From Fratercula arctica (taxonomy: Eukaryota > Chordata > Aves > Charadriiformes > Alcidae): DNA of 64,000 nt. Below the pieces are notes generated by a model. The model was not told the DNA's origin and searched no databases. It worked only from the letters and a program-made list of their open reading frames with translations. Below, piece by piece: positions 22,066 through 32,978 of this stretch. How positions within the stretch are numbered: the stretch's first letter is position 1; each line of letters begins with the position of its first letter. Position numbers and translations under genes: made by a program. The DNA lies in NCBI GenBank assembly GCA_947846985.1, contig CANTUZ010000004.1, positions 52,243,672-52,307,671 of the forward strand, read 5' to 3'.

Positions 22066-25000
22066 TTGCCATGATTTTTCACAATGGTCTCAGTGGTCCC
22101 TTTAGTCAGTTGTGTCTTACTTGTACTCTAATGATATTTGTGTACTTCAGTCACCAACATAAAACCAGTATGATTTTAGCTCACAACTTAGCTCTCCAAT
22201 GATTTAAATGTGTCTGTTCTTACAGGCTGAGGCTTGAAGGCAATCTTAGCAAGCCAAATTCTGCTTTTATATTTATGGCCGAGAGTCTGAGAAACTTTAT
22301 ATCTTTCCCAAGGTGTGAAGGCTGTTCTAGAGCATGAGCCACTCTCCTCTCTTCAAACAAAAGAATGGGTTGCAGCCAGCCATGCTTTTTGGTTATGTTA
22401 GTGGGTGTTCATGCTGGTTTCTTACCTAGGGATTCCTGGCAGATTTGTAATGAATTACTAGCGTCTCTTCCTTAGTGAATTCAGCTTTATATGGGATTTA
22501 GCAGTATTATTTTGTAGATGCCCTCATTTAAATTACGGATGATTGGTATGTATTATTGAAGACTTGTCTGTCTTATGCTGTTATTACTGACACAAGCAAT
22601 AACTGACAATTTTGCTGATAAATGACATCAGGGCAAGCAGGTTGTGGCTCAAACTGCATGTGGCATGCAAACAGTTTGCAACAACTTCTGTGCCAGAGTA
22701 TATAATGTGATCCAGACAAAATCAGCTTGGGAGGCCACTGGGTTTTCTTCTGCCCTCCAGGTCTTGTCATCTTTGTGGAAACTTTTCTCCATGAGGGCTG
22801 GGGACGTAGAAATTTCTTCCCTGCTGGTGTACACAGAGCCCCAGCATGACCAGTGGGTAGTGCTAGCACGACTTTCTCAGATAACTGGTATCCCTGAGAA
22901 GGCTGCCATGGGACACATCAATGCCTCAGCTCAGCTGCATCCTGCAGTGGCAATGGATGTCTCCCCCTGGCTCTGAGGAACAGGGTGTGTGTTTCATGGC
23001 CCTCAAACATATACGAATAATTTTGATGACTGGGTCAAGAAATATGATTGTTTTTTTCCTACAGAGTTTAGAAATTGAGGAGTTAAAGTTTCTATTATAA
23101 AAAGATAAATAAGGGTAAAACTTCCCTCAGATAACCTGCAACAGTAGATTATGCTTGGGAAATATTCTGTAGATCTTAACATTAGTAAATCTATGTATTA
23201 AAAGCTAGTGGTCCGGTGCCTTTGCTGTACTTAGTGAAAGTCAATAAATTTAAGCATGCCCTGGGATGGGCATCTGGGCAGCAGAATGCAAATTTAGGTT
23301 AGCAAGCTGTTAAAATGGCCCATTCCATTCCCTGGGTACATACTTTCAGTGCCAGCATATTTGCACATAAATAAATATTATTTTTAATCAGGATGAGTTT
23401 CTAATCTGATTCCTATGGCTTTCAACCCTGACTACAGATAGACATCCAAATGCGGGAGAGAGGTTCAAGTCTGTTGTCAGCATTCCCTGTATCCATTTGG
23501 GATTGCTGGATCCCCCTGCAGATCTAGCTCCAGGTCCTTCAGCTGCGATTCAGAGTAGTAGACAGGATTTATTTCGTTGCTGCAGAGACCTGCACTGATT
23601 ATCTCTGCTAAAATTGGTATGGTGACACAGAAAGACTAGATACATCAAAATGAAGGGTAACTTAAAAGTCACTGGTGATACCAGCAGTTAGCTTATAGTG
23701 TAGTGTTAAGGGTGGTACAAGAAACTGCAGCCGTACTGCTTGCAAAGTAAAGGGAATTCATGGTTATCTGGAGAACCAACAGGACTGTGGCTTAGGCACT
23801 TTGGTCCAAGACCAGAAGTGGTGATTGGGCAATCACAGATGAAGAGGATCTTGGCTGAAGTTGATGGAAATTACACCTCGTAGGGAACAGATGCTCCACC
23901 AATCTGGGTTGAATAATGCCTTCAAATGTTGATGTTTTTGGATGTGGGTAGTAAACTTAATGCCAAAATCAAAACTGATGACATCCAGACCAACCTGATT
24001 CTAGTTCTCTTTCTTTTCAACTTCCTCTGTTGTTTCTCAAGCTCTGTTTTGGACTTTTGGACTCAAATAAATCTCCCAAATATGTTTCTCAGTTGAAACT
24101 CTCTAGTTTCACTTGGAAATCTCTGAAAAACTAAATATTTTTACATGGCTTCAATGTACAATAATGTCAGATTTACTTCTTTCATAATTGAACTTATTCT
24201 TGTCCAAATTCTCATATGGTCATCAGTAACGATTTTGCCAAAGTTGTTCTGAGAATTAGATTAATATCCTTTCTCAGATTTTAATTAAGATAATGCTGAG
24301 GGTGAGAGAGAGGTTAGTGGATAACTAGAATGGAGGAATAGATGTGGAAATTATTTTATTTGAGATATGAAAAAACCTTAGTAAATATACCCATATAGAA
24401 GGAAACAATCTCCATTTCAGAATATACATGGGACTTGAATATTAAATTACAGGTCCAGTAAGAAGGACAGTAACTGAATCTAATAAACGGGATAACTGGG
24501 AACGCACAAACGTAAAGTATAAAAGGGAAATTTTTGTGTGCTCTCAATAGCAAACAGATTTTGGAAAACATTTTAAAGAACTGCAGAAATGGGAAGTCAA
24601 ATGGAAGGTGATTTAAATACAACATGAATTTACAAGGAGATTAGTTGCCTAGATTCCAGGCATCTTCATTTTTAGACAAGATTAATGCAGTAGATTCTGT
24701 TTAGTTAGACCAATACAATGCTCTATGCACAGAACTATCCAAATTGAAGGCAACTGGCACTAGAGAAAAAAAAGTAAGTTGTGAAAGCCTTGCTAAAATC
24801 AAGCTGATTATAGACAGCCCTGTTCAGGCCCTAATCTTTCTGAAAGAATGATCTTAAAACTGTCTCCTTGGTTTTTAATTAGTTAATACAATTTAATTAA
24901 CTTTGCTGATACTAAATGAAAGTTGCTTGTAACCAAAAGTTGGGAGTTTTTATCAAAACCAAAAGAGAACAGGATGAATGGAATAACAATAAGAACTGTA

Positions 25001-25234
25001 GAAATAAAAATGAGATTAAATATAATAGTACAAATTATGTAGTCTTATGGGTTTATGTTTATTTCTCTATCAGACAGGCACTTATCAGCTGACAATGGCT
25101 GACATGGAGGAAGACTTTTCTCCATTAGAGAGTCACCTATGAACAAGCAACGTGATGGGTTAAGGAAAGGACAAATGTGACCTCAGTAAAGGCATTTCTG
25201 GTAGAAACAAGGAGATTTTACAACATTTCTACAA
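22066..25234. other. noncoding stretch with homeobox-type motif pair
   Basis: No gene recognised. Frames at 22573-22869 (minus) and 22644-22976 (plus) overlap on opposite strands without domains. An acceptor-like site (T8 CCTACAG) ends at 23064 with no donor. At 24876-24900 TAATTAGTTAAT and TTAATTAA lie close together, a small homeodomain-type cluster in otherwise plain DNA. Confidence 0.5.
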
Positions 25235-25530
25235 AGGTGTTTGAATACTTCATCTGGCTTATTGTGCATAGTTGCCTCTGTTCCTCTGGATCCTGTTCAC
25301 AGAGGAGCTACCAAGGTGATCATGGGAGAGATATTTGGCTTATTTCCCATCGTGAAACAAAGGTTGAGAGAGGACGTGCTCGTTCTGAGCAAATGCAGCC
25401 AAAGAGAGGCAGAGGAACGACTGAAAAACAGTCTTGGCACAAGAAGAAATGGGTAAAAAGTGACTGCTAGTAGGTTCAAACTGGAAATAGGAGAAGGTTT
25501 CTAAGGGCTGGAGGGGTGACGTCCTAGGGG
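25235..25530 (+). mobile_element. CR1 LINE relic, 3' end of ORF2
   Basis: Conceptual translation shows FEYFIWL at 25240-25260, then after a frameshift RGATKVI (25301 on) and KQRLRE, and further on SRFKLEIGEGF. These follow CR1 ORF2 C-terminal landmarks (LEYCVQFW, RRATKMI, EERLRELG, KFRLEIRRRF) in the right order. The DNA 'ACAAGAAGAAATGGGTAAAA' and 'GAAATAGGAGAAGGTTTCTA' also matches CR1 from memory. It is broken by frameshifts and stops and stops being recognisable near 25530, without the usual short 3' tail repeat. It is a 5'-truncated dead copy, typical for birds and other sauropsids. Confidence 0.8.
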
Positions 25531-27061
25531 CACCCTTCAGTAGAAGAGTCTCATCCAAGAGTTTGATTCATTTCAGTGTAGAACTTCTTGCATCTATTAT
25601 CTCTATTATGCAATATGCAAATTCATGATGCAGGATGTTTTTGTTTAGTATTCCCTTTACAGTAAGAGTATATGAACCACTCTCATTAGAGGATTATTTT
25701 AGTCTATTATGTATAATTTTAATTGTTTTTAATCTTCCCAGGGAAGAGAATAACATGATCAAATTCTGATACTTGGAAAAAAAGAGCTTTAGCACATATA
25801 CAGCCATCCTCCAAATCTCATTACTGTGCTCTAAAGCAGGTGTTAGACCTCTTCAAAGAACAGGTCACACAAATTTATTGAAGAAGGACAAATGCTCATT
25901 GTGCTGGTATGTATTTTCTCTTAGCCCCTTCTCAGAGATGGCTGAACTGCTTTGGTTCATTTTTTTTTCTTGAAATTTTCAGGCTTCTGATGACATCTGA
26001 CGTGGAAAATCTTGGCTTTAGGCATTGAAACCTGTTCAAGCTGTAAGCAAATAACAACAAAGTCTTGGAATAGGTGACATTAATCATAAGTGGTATTCCT
26101 GGCTCCTTCCTTCAATGCACTCATCTACATCTATGGATATAACTATTTGTATAATATTTTTAAAGATAGGCATTTTATATAAAAATACCAAGAATCCTTG
26201 CACAGTGTTCACATAAAGAGAAAGACACCGAATAAAGGAATGCATGCACTATGATTTATTTCAGAATTGAAACGTTCTCTTTTCATTTTATACACTAAAG
26301 CTCCTGAGAAGCCTTTGCAAATGACTGAGAGTTCATTGAATGATAGGTAATTAAAGGGTTTTTCTTTAGGAATAGCTATAGTTGAATAATAAAACAGATA
26401 ACTAGGATTTATTTTTAAAAGAACAATTAAAAAAAAGAACAAGATGAGCATTTTGGCTGGCTCAGATTTTTTTTTTTTTCAGATCAGTTTATTCATTGGT
26501 TATGTTTGGACTGTGGCCAGGAGTTTATGAAAATGTTGGCAAATCATGGTGTTTTATGAACTTCAGAGTTCATCTGAGACCTCATAAGCAAGCAGAGAAC
26601 ATGTGAGAAAACCTGCTATCAATTTCCCAGAAACTAAACTGGGAAAGTGAACTGGGAAAACAGAAATATAGAAAACATTCATTCCCTAAATACCGCAATC
26701 TTAATTTGAGAATATGTAGTTCTTAATGCTCAATTATTCAGTATCTTCCTATTCTAAAATGTATTCATGAAGCAGCAACAATAATATATGCCTCATGGGC
26801 AATCCTAGCTATGAATACTGGAACATATGGGGCAGGTTAATGGTCCAAAGGATGAAAAATTAGGGCAACTGGATCAGACCTTTACTTCTAACTGTAACAT
26901 CTTCAGGGTTCAGATTTTGCACTGAAATTCTTTAGTAAATGCATTAGAAGATATTTTGGACAACGCTCCAGTGCTTGTAATAATGAGCATTATGCATGCT
27001 GAACTATTTGATCAGTGATGTTGTTAAAATAACCAGTTTGACTTCAGAAATCACAACAACA
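25531..27061. other. noncoding stretch with small inverted repeat
   Basis: No gene recognised. TTTCCCAG (26623-26630) faces CTGGGAAA (26639-26646), which is repeated directly at 26652-26659. A T run at 26467-26479 followed by CAG makes an acceptor-like site without a donor. A minus-strand frame at 26209-26451 is hydrophobic at one end only because of AT-rich codons. Confidence 0.5.
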
Positions 27062-27088
27062 CTGTGAGAGGTGCACAACCTCTCACAG
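27062..27088. repeat. perfect 11-bp inverted repeat, 5-nt loop
   Basis: CTGTGAGAGGT (27062-27072) and ACCTCTCACAG (27078-27088) are exact reverse complements around GCACA. The stem does not extend beyond 11 bp, so it is too short for a microRNA precursor. Function unknown. Confidence 0.85.
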
Positions 27089-27284
27089 ACACACATGCCC
27101 AGATTGTTAAGTGGCCCCATTAATAATAACAATAATACAAAAACCATCAGCTTTTGAAGTGATATGTGCAGCCCATTTTGATGCCATGCAATAAGCAAAA
27201 TGGTTATCATAAACTCTTGCTCAATATAGAAAAAGAAATTAGTATATTTGTTTTATTCTTTATACATCTTTAAATAATACCAAC

Positions 27285-27412
27285 AAAACCAACAAAACCA
27301 CCACCACCACCACTAATAATAATAACAATAACAATAATAACAATGATAATAATAATGATAATGATGATGATGATGATGGTGATGATAATAATAATAGTAA
27401 TAATGACGACTT
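27285..27412. repeat. compound triplet microsatellite
   Basis: The tract begins with CAAAACCAA units, passes through (CAC)n, then runs as interrupted (AAT)n, (AAC)n, (GAT)n and back to (AAT)n until about 27412. The several related triplets suggest an old (AAT)n tract diversified by substitution and re-expansion. It is likely length-polymorphic. Confidence 0.9.
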
Positions 27413-27849
27413 TGTACTATATTTACCTTCTTCATGCTATGTATTATTCTTTCAGCTGCATAAAGGCTTGAGCTGAGAGCAGATTCTCATCCTACCAGGC
27501 AAGCAGTGGCCAGTCTATGGCTCTTGAGGTGTGGGGCTCTTATGCCAGGACTAGGACTAGGGAAGAAGTTTTGCCTGGTACATGAGCAAGGTAAAGTAAT
27601 ATTTCAAAGGAATGCCTTCAGGTTGTTGAAATAGAGGAATCAGGAATTAGCTACAATCCCAAAGTCCTCAGTTGTGAGCCCAAAGCAGCTCCATACAACT
27701 TCTGAGGAACCATATTTGTTAATAAAAAATTGCAAGTGGATGTAAGGGAAATTACGGCAAGCTTCATCACTCTCCTGATTTAGATTTTCTTTCTTTTGGA
27801 GTGGTGGAAGGAGGAAGTCAGATAGAAGAGAATTAAATGTTACCATTTT
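27413..27849. other. noncoding stretch, nothing recognised
   Basis: Ordinary sequence between two microsatellites. A short minus-strand frame (27640-27846) has no recognisable domain. Confidence 0.5.
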
Positions 27850-27878
27850 CTGTTTGTTTGTTTGTTTGTTTGTTTTTT
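27850..27878. repeat. (TTTG)n microsatellite
   Basis: About six TTTG units ending in a T run. A simple repeat with no further meaning visible. Confidence 0.9.
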
Positions 27879-28924
27879 AATCAAAATCACCATATATTTA
27901 ACTTTTAAAGTTAAATTTTATACAAAAATGTAAAATCAAATTTAAATGTTTTTAAATTGTACAGGAAACAATTTAACTGAACTATTCTGAATTTTTGTGT
28001 AGATTATTGGTTAATTGAAATGTTTGATTCAAAACAACAGAAGTGTAAGTAAGAAAACTTTGAAGGTGATGGAAGTTAATGTGGCAGAGCATGGTGGTGC
28101 TACTGTGCAAAATTATCATGAGCTTGCACACGAACATAGACTGCATTTCTAAAAAATCAGATGCTTTATTTCAGCTTCCTGGATGCTCTGCTTAAGAGAG
28201 TATCAATGAGATCATTTGCTATAAAAGGCACTGTGATGGAACCAGGACATCTGTTCACCTTACAGCAGGCTAATTAAAAGGATTGGGGTTTATTTCTGAA
28301 TGGATTTACAAACCCAGCAATGAAAGCATATTTCTGCTTTGGACAACAGCAAATTAGTCTGATGATGATCATCTTGTCGCCAAACTTTATTTATCTACTT
28401 GGGAACCAAAGACATTTTAAGGGCTGTCTCCAAGAAAGTCTTGAAATAACAGAGCCAATTTTTATTAAAATATGTGAACTACATAGAAGAAAACTGTTCG
28501 TGCTGTGTGAGTACATCCAATGAAGCATCATGTTGCTTAATTGGGGTCTGGGACATGCTGCCTAGACTGCAGAGATACCAAGGTATTTAAACTAAGGTTG
28601 GCACTGATTTCTTTTATCCCTTTATGTGTATATGTGTTCTTAACTAGTGAAACCAGAGGAAGAACTAAATCAGCTAATAAGTTAAATAGCGAATTCCACG
28701 GTACTTCATTCAGTCTGCAACAAAAAAGATCTGTTTTTCTTATCATGACTATAATTAGGATCTTGGTGATGCACTTGTAAGACATCTAGGAAGTTATTAG
28801 AGAGCTCTTGTTTCTGCTATGATGCTGGTTCAAATGTGGCAATGGCTACATCTTTCTTATGGGTGAAACAGATGCTTTATTGGCACAGCCAATGTTACAA
28901 CAGTGGCATGATTTTGTCATATGA
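27879..28924. other. noncoding stretch, nothing recognised
   Basis: Very AT-rich at 27880-28030. Frames at 28320-28523 and 28541-28780 (plus) and 28537-28785 (minus) lack domains. No repeat family recognised. Confidence 0.5.
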
Positions 28925-29010
28925 GGTGGCTGGCAACTGGTGAGAATCAGTTCAAATCCTGATTCACAGTTTTCCTGTGTGACTCTGAATAAATCATTTA
29001 ATTAGGTACG
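28925..29010 (+). mobile_element. MIR/CORE-SINE-like relic
   Basis: The order TGGCAACTGG (A-box-like), GTTCAAATCCTGATTC (28950-28965, B-box-like) and CTGTGTGACTCTGAATAAAT (28975-28994), then CATTTAA, follows the tRNA-derived head and start of the core of MIR-type SINEs ('ggttcaaatcctg...agctgtgtgaccttgggcaagt.acttaa'). About 80 bp are readable. Isolated old CORE-SINE copies are known in sauropsid genomes. Confidence 0.6.
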
Positions 29011-29439
29011 GTCCCCCGACCTGTGCTAGAAGTCAGAAATACGGCTCATCACATTGCATCATTCTATCAGCTCTACTGAGAATATATATTCCTGTGTAGG
29101 AAGGGAATGAAGGGAACCGTCACGTCTGAGCCTCCAAATGAAATCCCAATACATGAGATTAGTGGGAGATTAATCTTTAAGATAACCATAAGAACAATTT
29201 CACAAATTCAGGTGACCAATCGCTACACACACAAACACTCTGATGAAAATAAAGGGATAGTATAGATTTACTTATTTTTATAGCTCAGTTGTCTATAGTT
29301 AAGCAGATCAGGTGAGTAAGGATTTTTCATATAGATAAGCATCTGCCTCCCAGTCCTTCATTTATACCCTTACTGGAATAGTGCTACAAAGACAGCCTTT
29401 CCAACACATGTGAATGCCTCCTGTCAAATGAATCTTAAA
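29011..29439. other. noncoding stretch with strong donor-like site
   Basis: CAG/GTGAGTAAG at about 29311 on the plus strand is a near-consensus 5' splice site. No acceptor with a good pyrimidine tract lies within a few hundred bases upstream, so no exon is called. Otherwise plain. Confidence 0.45.
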
Positions 29440-29740
29440 TACGATAATGATGCTCCTTATCTGAAAATGAAAGCTAATAATAAACAGCAGCAAGCATTTC
29501 AGGAACGCGTGTTCCACATCACAACTGCATTTCAATGAAATCTTTAGGACAAAGCACCAACAATCAAACTTGGAAAAACATGCAGACTAAATTTACCCTT
29601 ACCTGTGACAAAAATAACAATTTAAAAGTTAGCTAGGAAAAGTATTCAGCCTTATTTGTTAAAAACAAAATGATTCTTAAGCATGATTAGAGCATGAGTT
29701 GCTAACTTTCAGTAGAAATAACTCAAAGTAGCTACTTTAT
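29440..29740. promoter_or_regulatory. candidate conserved-looking block and 14-bp palindrome
   Basis: The stretch 29440-29620 mixes CTAATAATAAA, GGAACGCGTGTTCC (29502-29515, CpG-containing near-palindrome), CAAAGC and AACAATC motifs without low-complexity or repeat character, which resembles conserved noncoding DNA. AAAGTAGCTACTTT (29725-29738) is a perfect 14-bp palindrome. A minus-strand CAG/GTAAGG donor-like site lies at about 29601. Regulatory function is a guess. Confidence 0.25.
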
Positions 29741-29924
29741 GAAAAGTTAATCAATTCCAAACTTTCATATGTGGCCTATCAAAATATGTGCATAAACATC
29801 TTTATTCCAGAAATGAAGTTTCTATTTCTCATTATTATATCTGACAAGTTTTGGAAACACAGATCATGCATTCTCTCACATTTAATGTAAAACAATCACT
29901 GCTCAATTTTTCTGTCAGATTAAT

Positions 29925-30130
29925 TTTTTCGGTCCTAACAGCTCCTGCACTTATGGGCTCTTCTGACAGCTATTTTTGCAGAAGAGCTGCTCTCTCTTCT
30001 GACCACTGACATTTATTAATCAATTGATCAATAAGTCATTTGAATCCCCCTTGGGAATGTTGGAATAGCCGTTGTCCCTCTCAGATTGCAGAACTAAATG
30101 ATTGTGTTGTTGTTTGTGTTGTAATGGGGA
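29925..30130. promoter_or_regulatory. candidate regulatory block with paired ONECUT-like sites
   Basis: A 22-bp near-perfect palindrome (30013-30034, one mismatched pair) has arms TTATTAATCAA and TTGATCAATAA. It carries two inverted ATCAAT cores: TAATCAAT (30017-30024), the reverse complement of ATTGATTA, the ONECUT/HNF6-type site, and GATCAATAA (30026-30034). Around it, CTGACAG and ATTGTGTTGTTG add MEIS- and SOX-like cores. Enhancer function is inferred. Confidence 0.35.
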
Positions 30131-30999
30131 GTGTTATGGAGCTCTTGTTACAAACGGAGTATGAAATCTAAAGCACACTGGAGGGCTATCAGTCGCTTTC
30201 CTACTGATGCAGAGAAGACGATTTGTTCTTGAGAAACTGCCTCTTCTTGCAAATACATCTGTGTGAGCTTAACTTATGCATACCAATAGCTCAAGAGACC
30301 TCAGAGGGTGTGAAATCACGTGTGAAAATCTAAGCGCATGAAAAAGTGTTTTTTTAAGATGGGTCCCAGAACGATGCTATTTATTCTATTTCTTTCTGTC
30401 CAATCTTTATCTTATTTACAAAAGCCCATGAAAGGGCTGCTCAAGGAAAAACAAGTTGGGGTTCTTTTTACTTTGAAGTTTTGGCATGAGTCGTTATTGA
30501 GTATAAATTGATTTAGCTCCATGGATGTCTCTCGCCCCGCAGTGAATATCTGGTCTTTATACTTTCTGAAGTATAATGTATGTTCATTTTCCATTTGAGT
30601 CAAAATTCTATTCCCCCCACAGAGAAGATAGTTATGATTTTATTGTATGAAGGGGCAGATGCCAGATAAGTCCATACTGTAAGTATTGTAACATAGACAA
30701 GAAAGATATGCTTGTGGTGGAAATTCCAACAGAGACAGAAAGATTCCTGATCTAAAATGAAATTCAAGTGCTATTTGGAATAGTGCCGTGTTACTCTTAT
30801 GTTTTGAAACGTGGTGAAATTAAAATTATTACTTCTTTTTCTAAAAACAAATGGTGAGATCTGCAACCAGACCCAGAACGGGAGGACAGCTCTGGCTGGT
30901 TTGCTTCTCCTGAAGTCTGGTGTGTATTCTTTATGAATGGAGCAAAGGCACATTTAAGAGTCTCTGTCTTGTTCCTGGGGCACTTCAGAAATTCATCAT
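30131..30999. other. noncoding stretch, nothing recognised
   Basis: Two short minus-strand frames (30412-30603 and 30771-30953) lack domains. The rest is plain AT-rich sequence. Confidence 0.5.
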
Positions 31000-31022
31000 C
31001 TTAGTGGCATTGTGCCACTAAG
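31000..31022. promoter_or_regulatory. 10-bp inverted repeat matching an NFI-type palindrome
   Basis: CTTAGTGGCA (31000-31009) and TGCCACTAAG (31013-31022) are exact reverse complements around TTG. Inside, TGGC (31005-31008), five bases, GCCA (31014-31017) fits the NFI dimer layout TTGGC-N5-GCCAA, with G and C in place of the outer T and A. A further GTGCCACT follows directly. Binding is inferred from the motif only. Confidence 0.45.
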
Positions 31023-32622
31023 TGCCACTCCTGACTTTGTCACTGTCATAATGAGCAGAACACTTTAAATATGGTAGCGACTGGAATATCGACAGATCCA
31101 GAGAAAACTCTGATCTTGCACTCGGTGACAGCTTCTTGCTATTTCGAATGGGAATGGAGTTGGAACTGCAAGAAATTTAGGGAAACATTAATTCTTTGTC
31201 TGACCTACAGATGAAGTTGGACCATGGAAAGAAGGTGCTTAGGTAGATTAGAGGACAGGGCAGTGTAAATATTCACATGTCCTTGCATGGCAGATGCCTA
31301 GGCAAGTTCCTCATGTCTGCAAATAATATGTGCCCCTGCTAGTGACTGAGGAATTACGTGTCCTGGTGCAGTACAAACAGAAACTCTAAAACAAGGAGAA
31401 AATGAGCACTGGAAAAATATAAGAGGAGGGAGAAAAGAGTAGTAGGCACTTCTTAGGAAATGTCTCTGGAGTTTCCAAATAGCAAAGTCTGTCTCAGGTA
31501 ACACCACAGAAAAGGTAACATCACACACTGCCCCTGATGGGTAGAGGTGTCTAGAAGCTGAGATATTAATTATTGGAGAAATTTCTTTTCTTCCCATTAG
31601 TAAGATCTTACACAGAAAGGTTGTATACCAGGAACATTACAGTTTTCCACCAGAAGGGTAAAAAAGGAGGAATATCAGGGTGAAATTGGCTGTTAAACCT
31701 CCTTCCTGGGAACAGTGCGACTACAGACCTCAGTATTTCAGTCAAATGCAAAATTAATCTCTACTGCCTGACTTTCCTTTAACAACAAAAAAAAAGAAAA
31801 AAAAAAGAGAGAGAGAGGGCAGGGGTCATCTCAGTCATGTAAAAACTTCAGCATTTGTTGTTGGACCTATTTGTATGCTTTAAACATTAAGTATATGCTG
31901 GTCTGTGAGGGCTGGGACACAGACCGTTGCTTTGCTTCCACTTGTTTCTTTGTGCCAATTAACAGTCGCTTCTTTCCAATAAAGCACAGGCAGCTGAGAT
32001 GTCTGGCAATCGCATCAGGAGAAGCTCAGCCTGGAGAAAGATATTTTTGGGATTACACTGCCTCTGTTTAGACTTGTCTTGTAAAAAAATCCCACAAATG
32101 AACCCTTAAAAAAGCAGATTGCAAGGACATTGAGCGATCCTTCAGTTACGTTAAGTACTACTTCCACTTGCAATAAAATAATCTTGGCCAGAAGGAATGA
32201 TAATAAAAATCATCAGGAAGCCTAATGTCTGGACCTGTAGCAGAAATCACATGCTAGTGTCCTCTGCTGACCTTTGCAAATATATGTGTGCAAATTGACT
32301 GTATGTATTCTTTAAAATCAATAGTACTAGTTGATAATACAGAAATGTGAGACTAATGGATGAAGAATTAAAATGCCAAACCAAAGGGTTAAAATTCATA
32401 TTAATATGGACAGCTAAGGCCAAGTCATTCTGCAGAAATGAGGGCAGCAGGTCACTTTGACAGTTTGTCCATAGTTAATGGAAGTTTATTGACCCAGCTG
32501 TGTGAAACCACAGTGAATATTGCATATCACTTTGTCATACGGAAAAGCCGCGTTTATGGATTTCTGTTTCATCAGCTAGAGTGAAAAATCTTTTTTGAAT
32601 CCCCTCCTTTTTATTTTTTCAG
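31023..32622. other. noncoding stretch with purine tract
   Basis: A purine-only tract of A runs and (GA)n lies at about 31786-31818. Frames at 31298-31597 (minus) and 31871-32071 (plus) have no recognisable domain. No repeat family recognised. Confidence 0.5.
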
Positions 32623-32978
32623 ATCAATGTGGCCTCTTCATAAACTCCTACTGCAAGCACCGCAGTATATCTTCTCGTCTGAGAGATTTGGAGGTTTTTC
32701 TCATTTTAAAGAGGCCCAGATCATGAGACCACCTCCAATAGAGCCTCACATAAATCAGCCCAGCAAGGAGCTGAGTCTGTGCAATACAAAATGTAGCTCC
32801 AAAAACTGTCCAGGGGAACTTTTCATCAGTGCCATCTCACCCCACCAAGATATTATCTGGCTGCAATCAGTGCTTTTATATGCTGCAATCTGTTATTTTT
32901 CATGCATTAGCACCCTCCGGCTTGGTGATACACAAAGACCAAGAGTTTATCTCTGCTGGTGAACTTTCATTGTAAAAG
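32623..32978 (+). other. candidate exon (356 bp), possibly noncoding
   Basis: A T-rich tract ending in TTTTTTCAG (AG at 32621-32622) makes a strong acceptor, and AAAAG/GTAAGC (GT at 32979-32980) a good donor. An ATG just inside (32627) opens 111 codons that stop at 32962, before the donor, so the piece would be untranslated, lncRNA or the end of a short frame. The peptide matches nothing I know. It pairs naturally with the acceptor at 34080, giving a GT-AG intron of about 1.1 kb. Chance splice sites are common in DNA of this kind. Confidence 0.25.

Noticed and set aside
27062..27088. microRNA precursor
   Set aside because: The stem is only 11 bp and does not extend; the same reasoning rejects 46810-46843 and 9853-9895.
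28935..28962. Possible tRNA gene from A-box- and B-box-like sequences
   Set aside because: No cloverleaf can be built; the following core matches a CORE-SINE instead.
29502..29515. Glucocorticoid-receptor-type palindrome
   Set aside because: The spacing between GGAAC and GTTCC is one base too short and the half-sites are not canonical.
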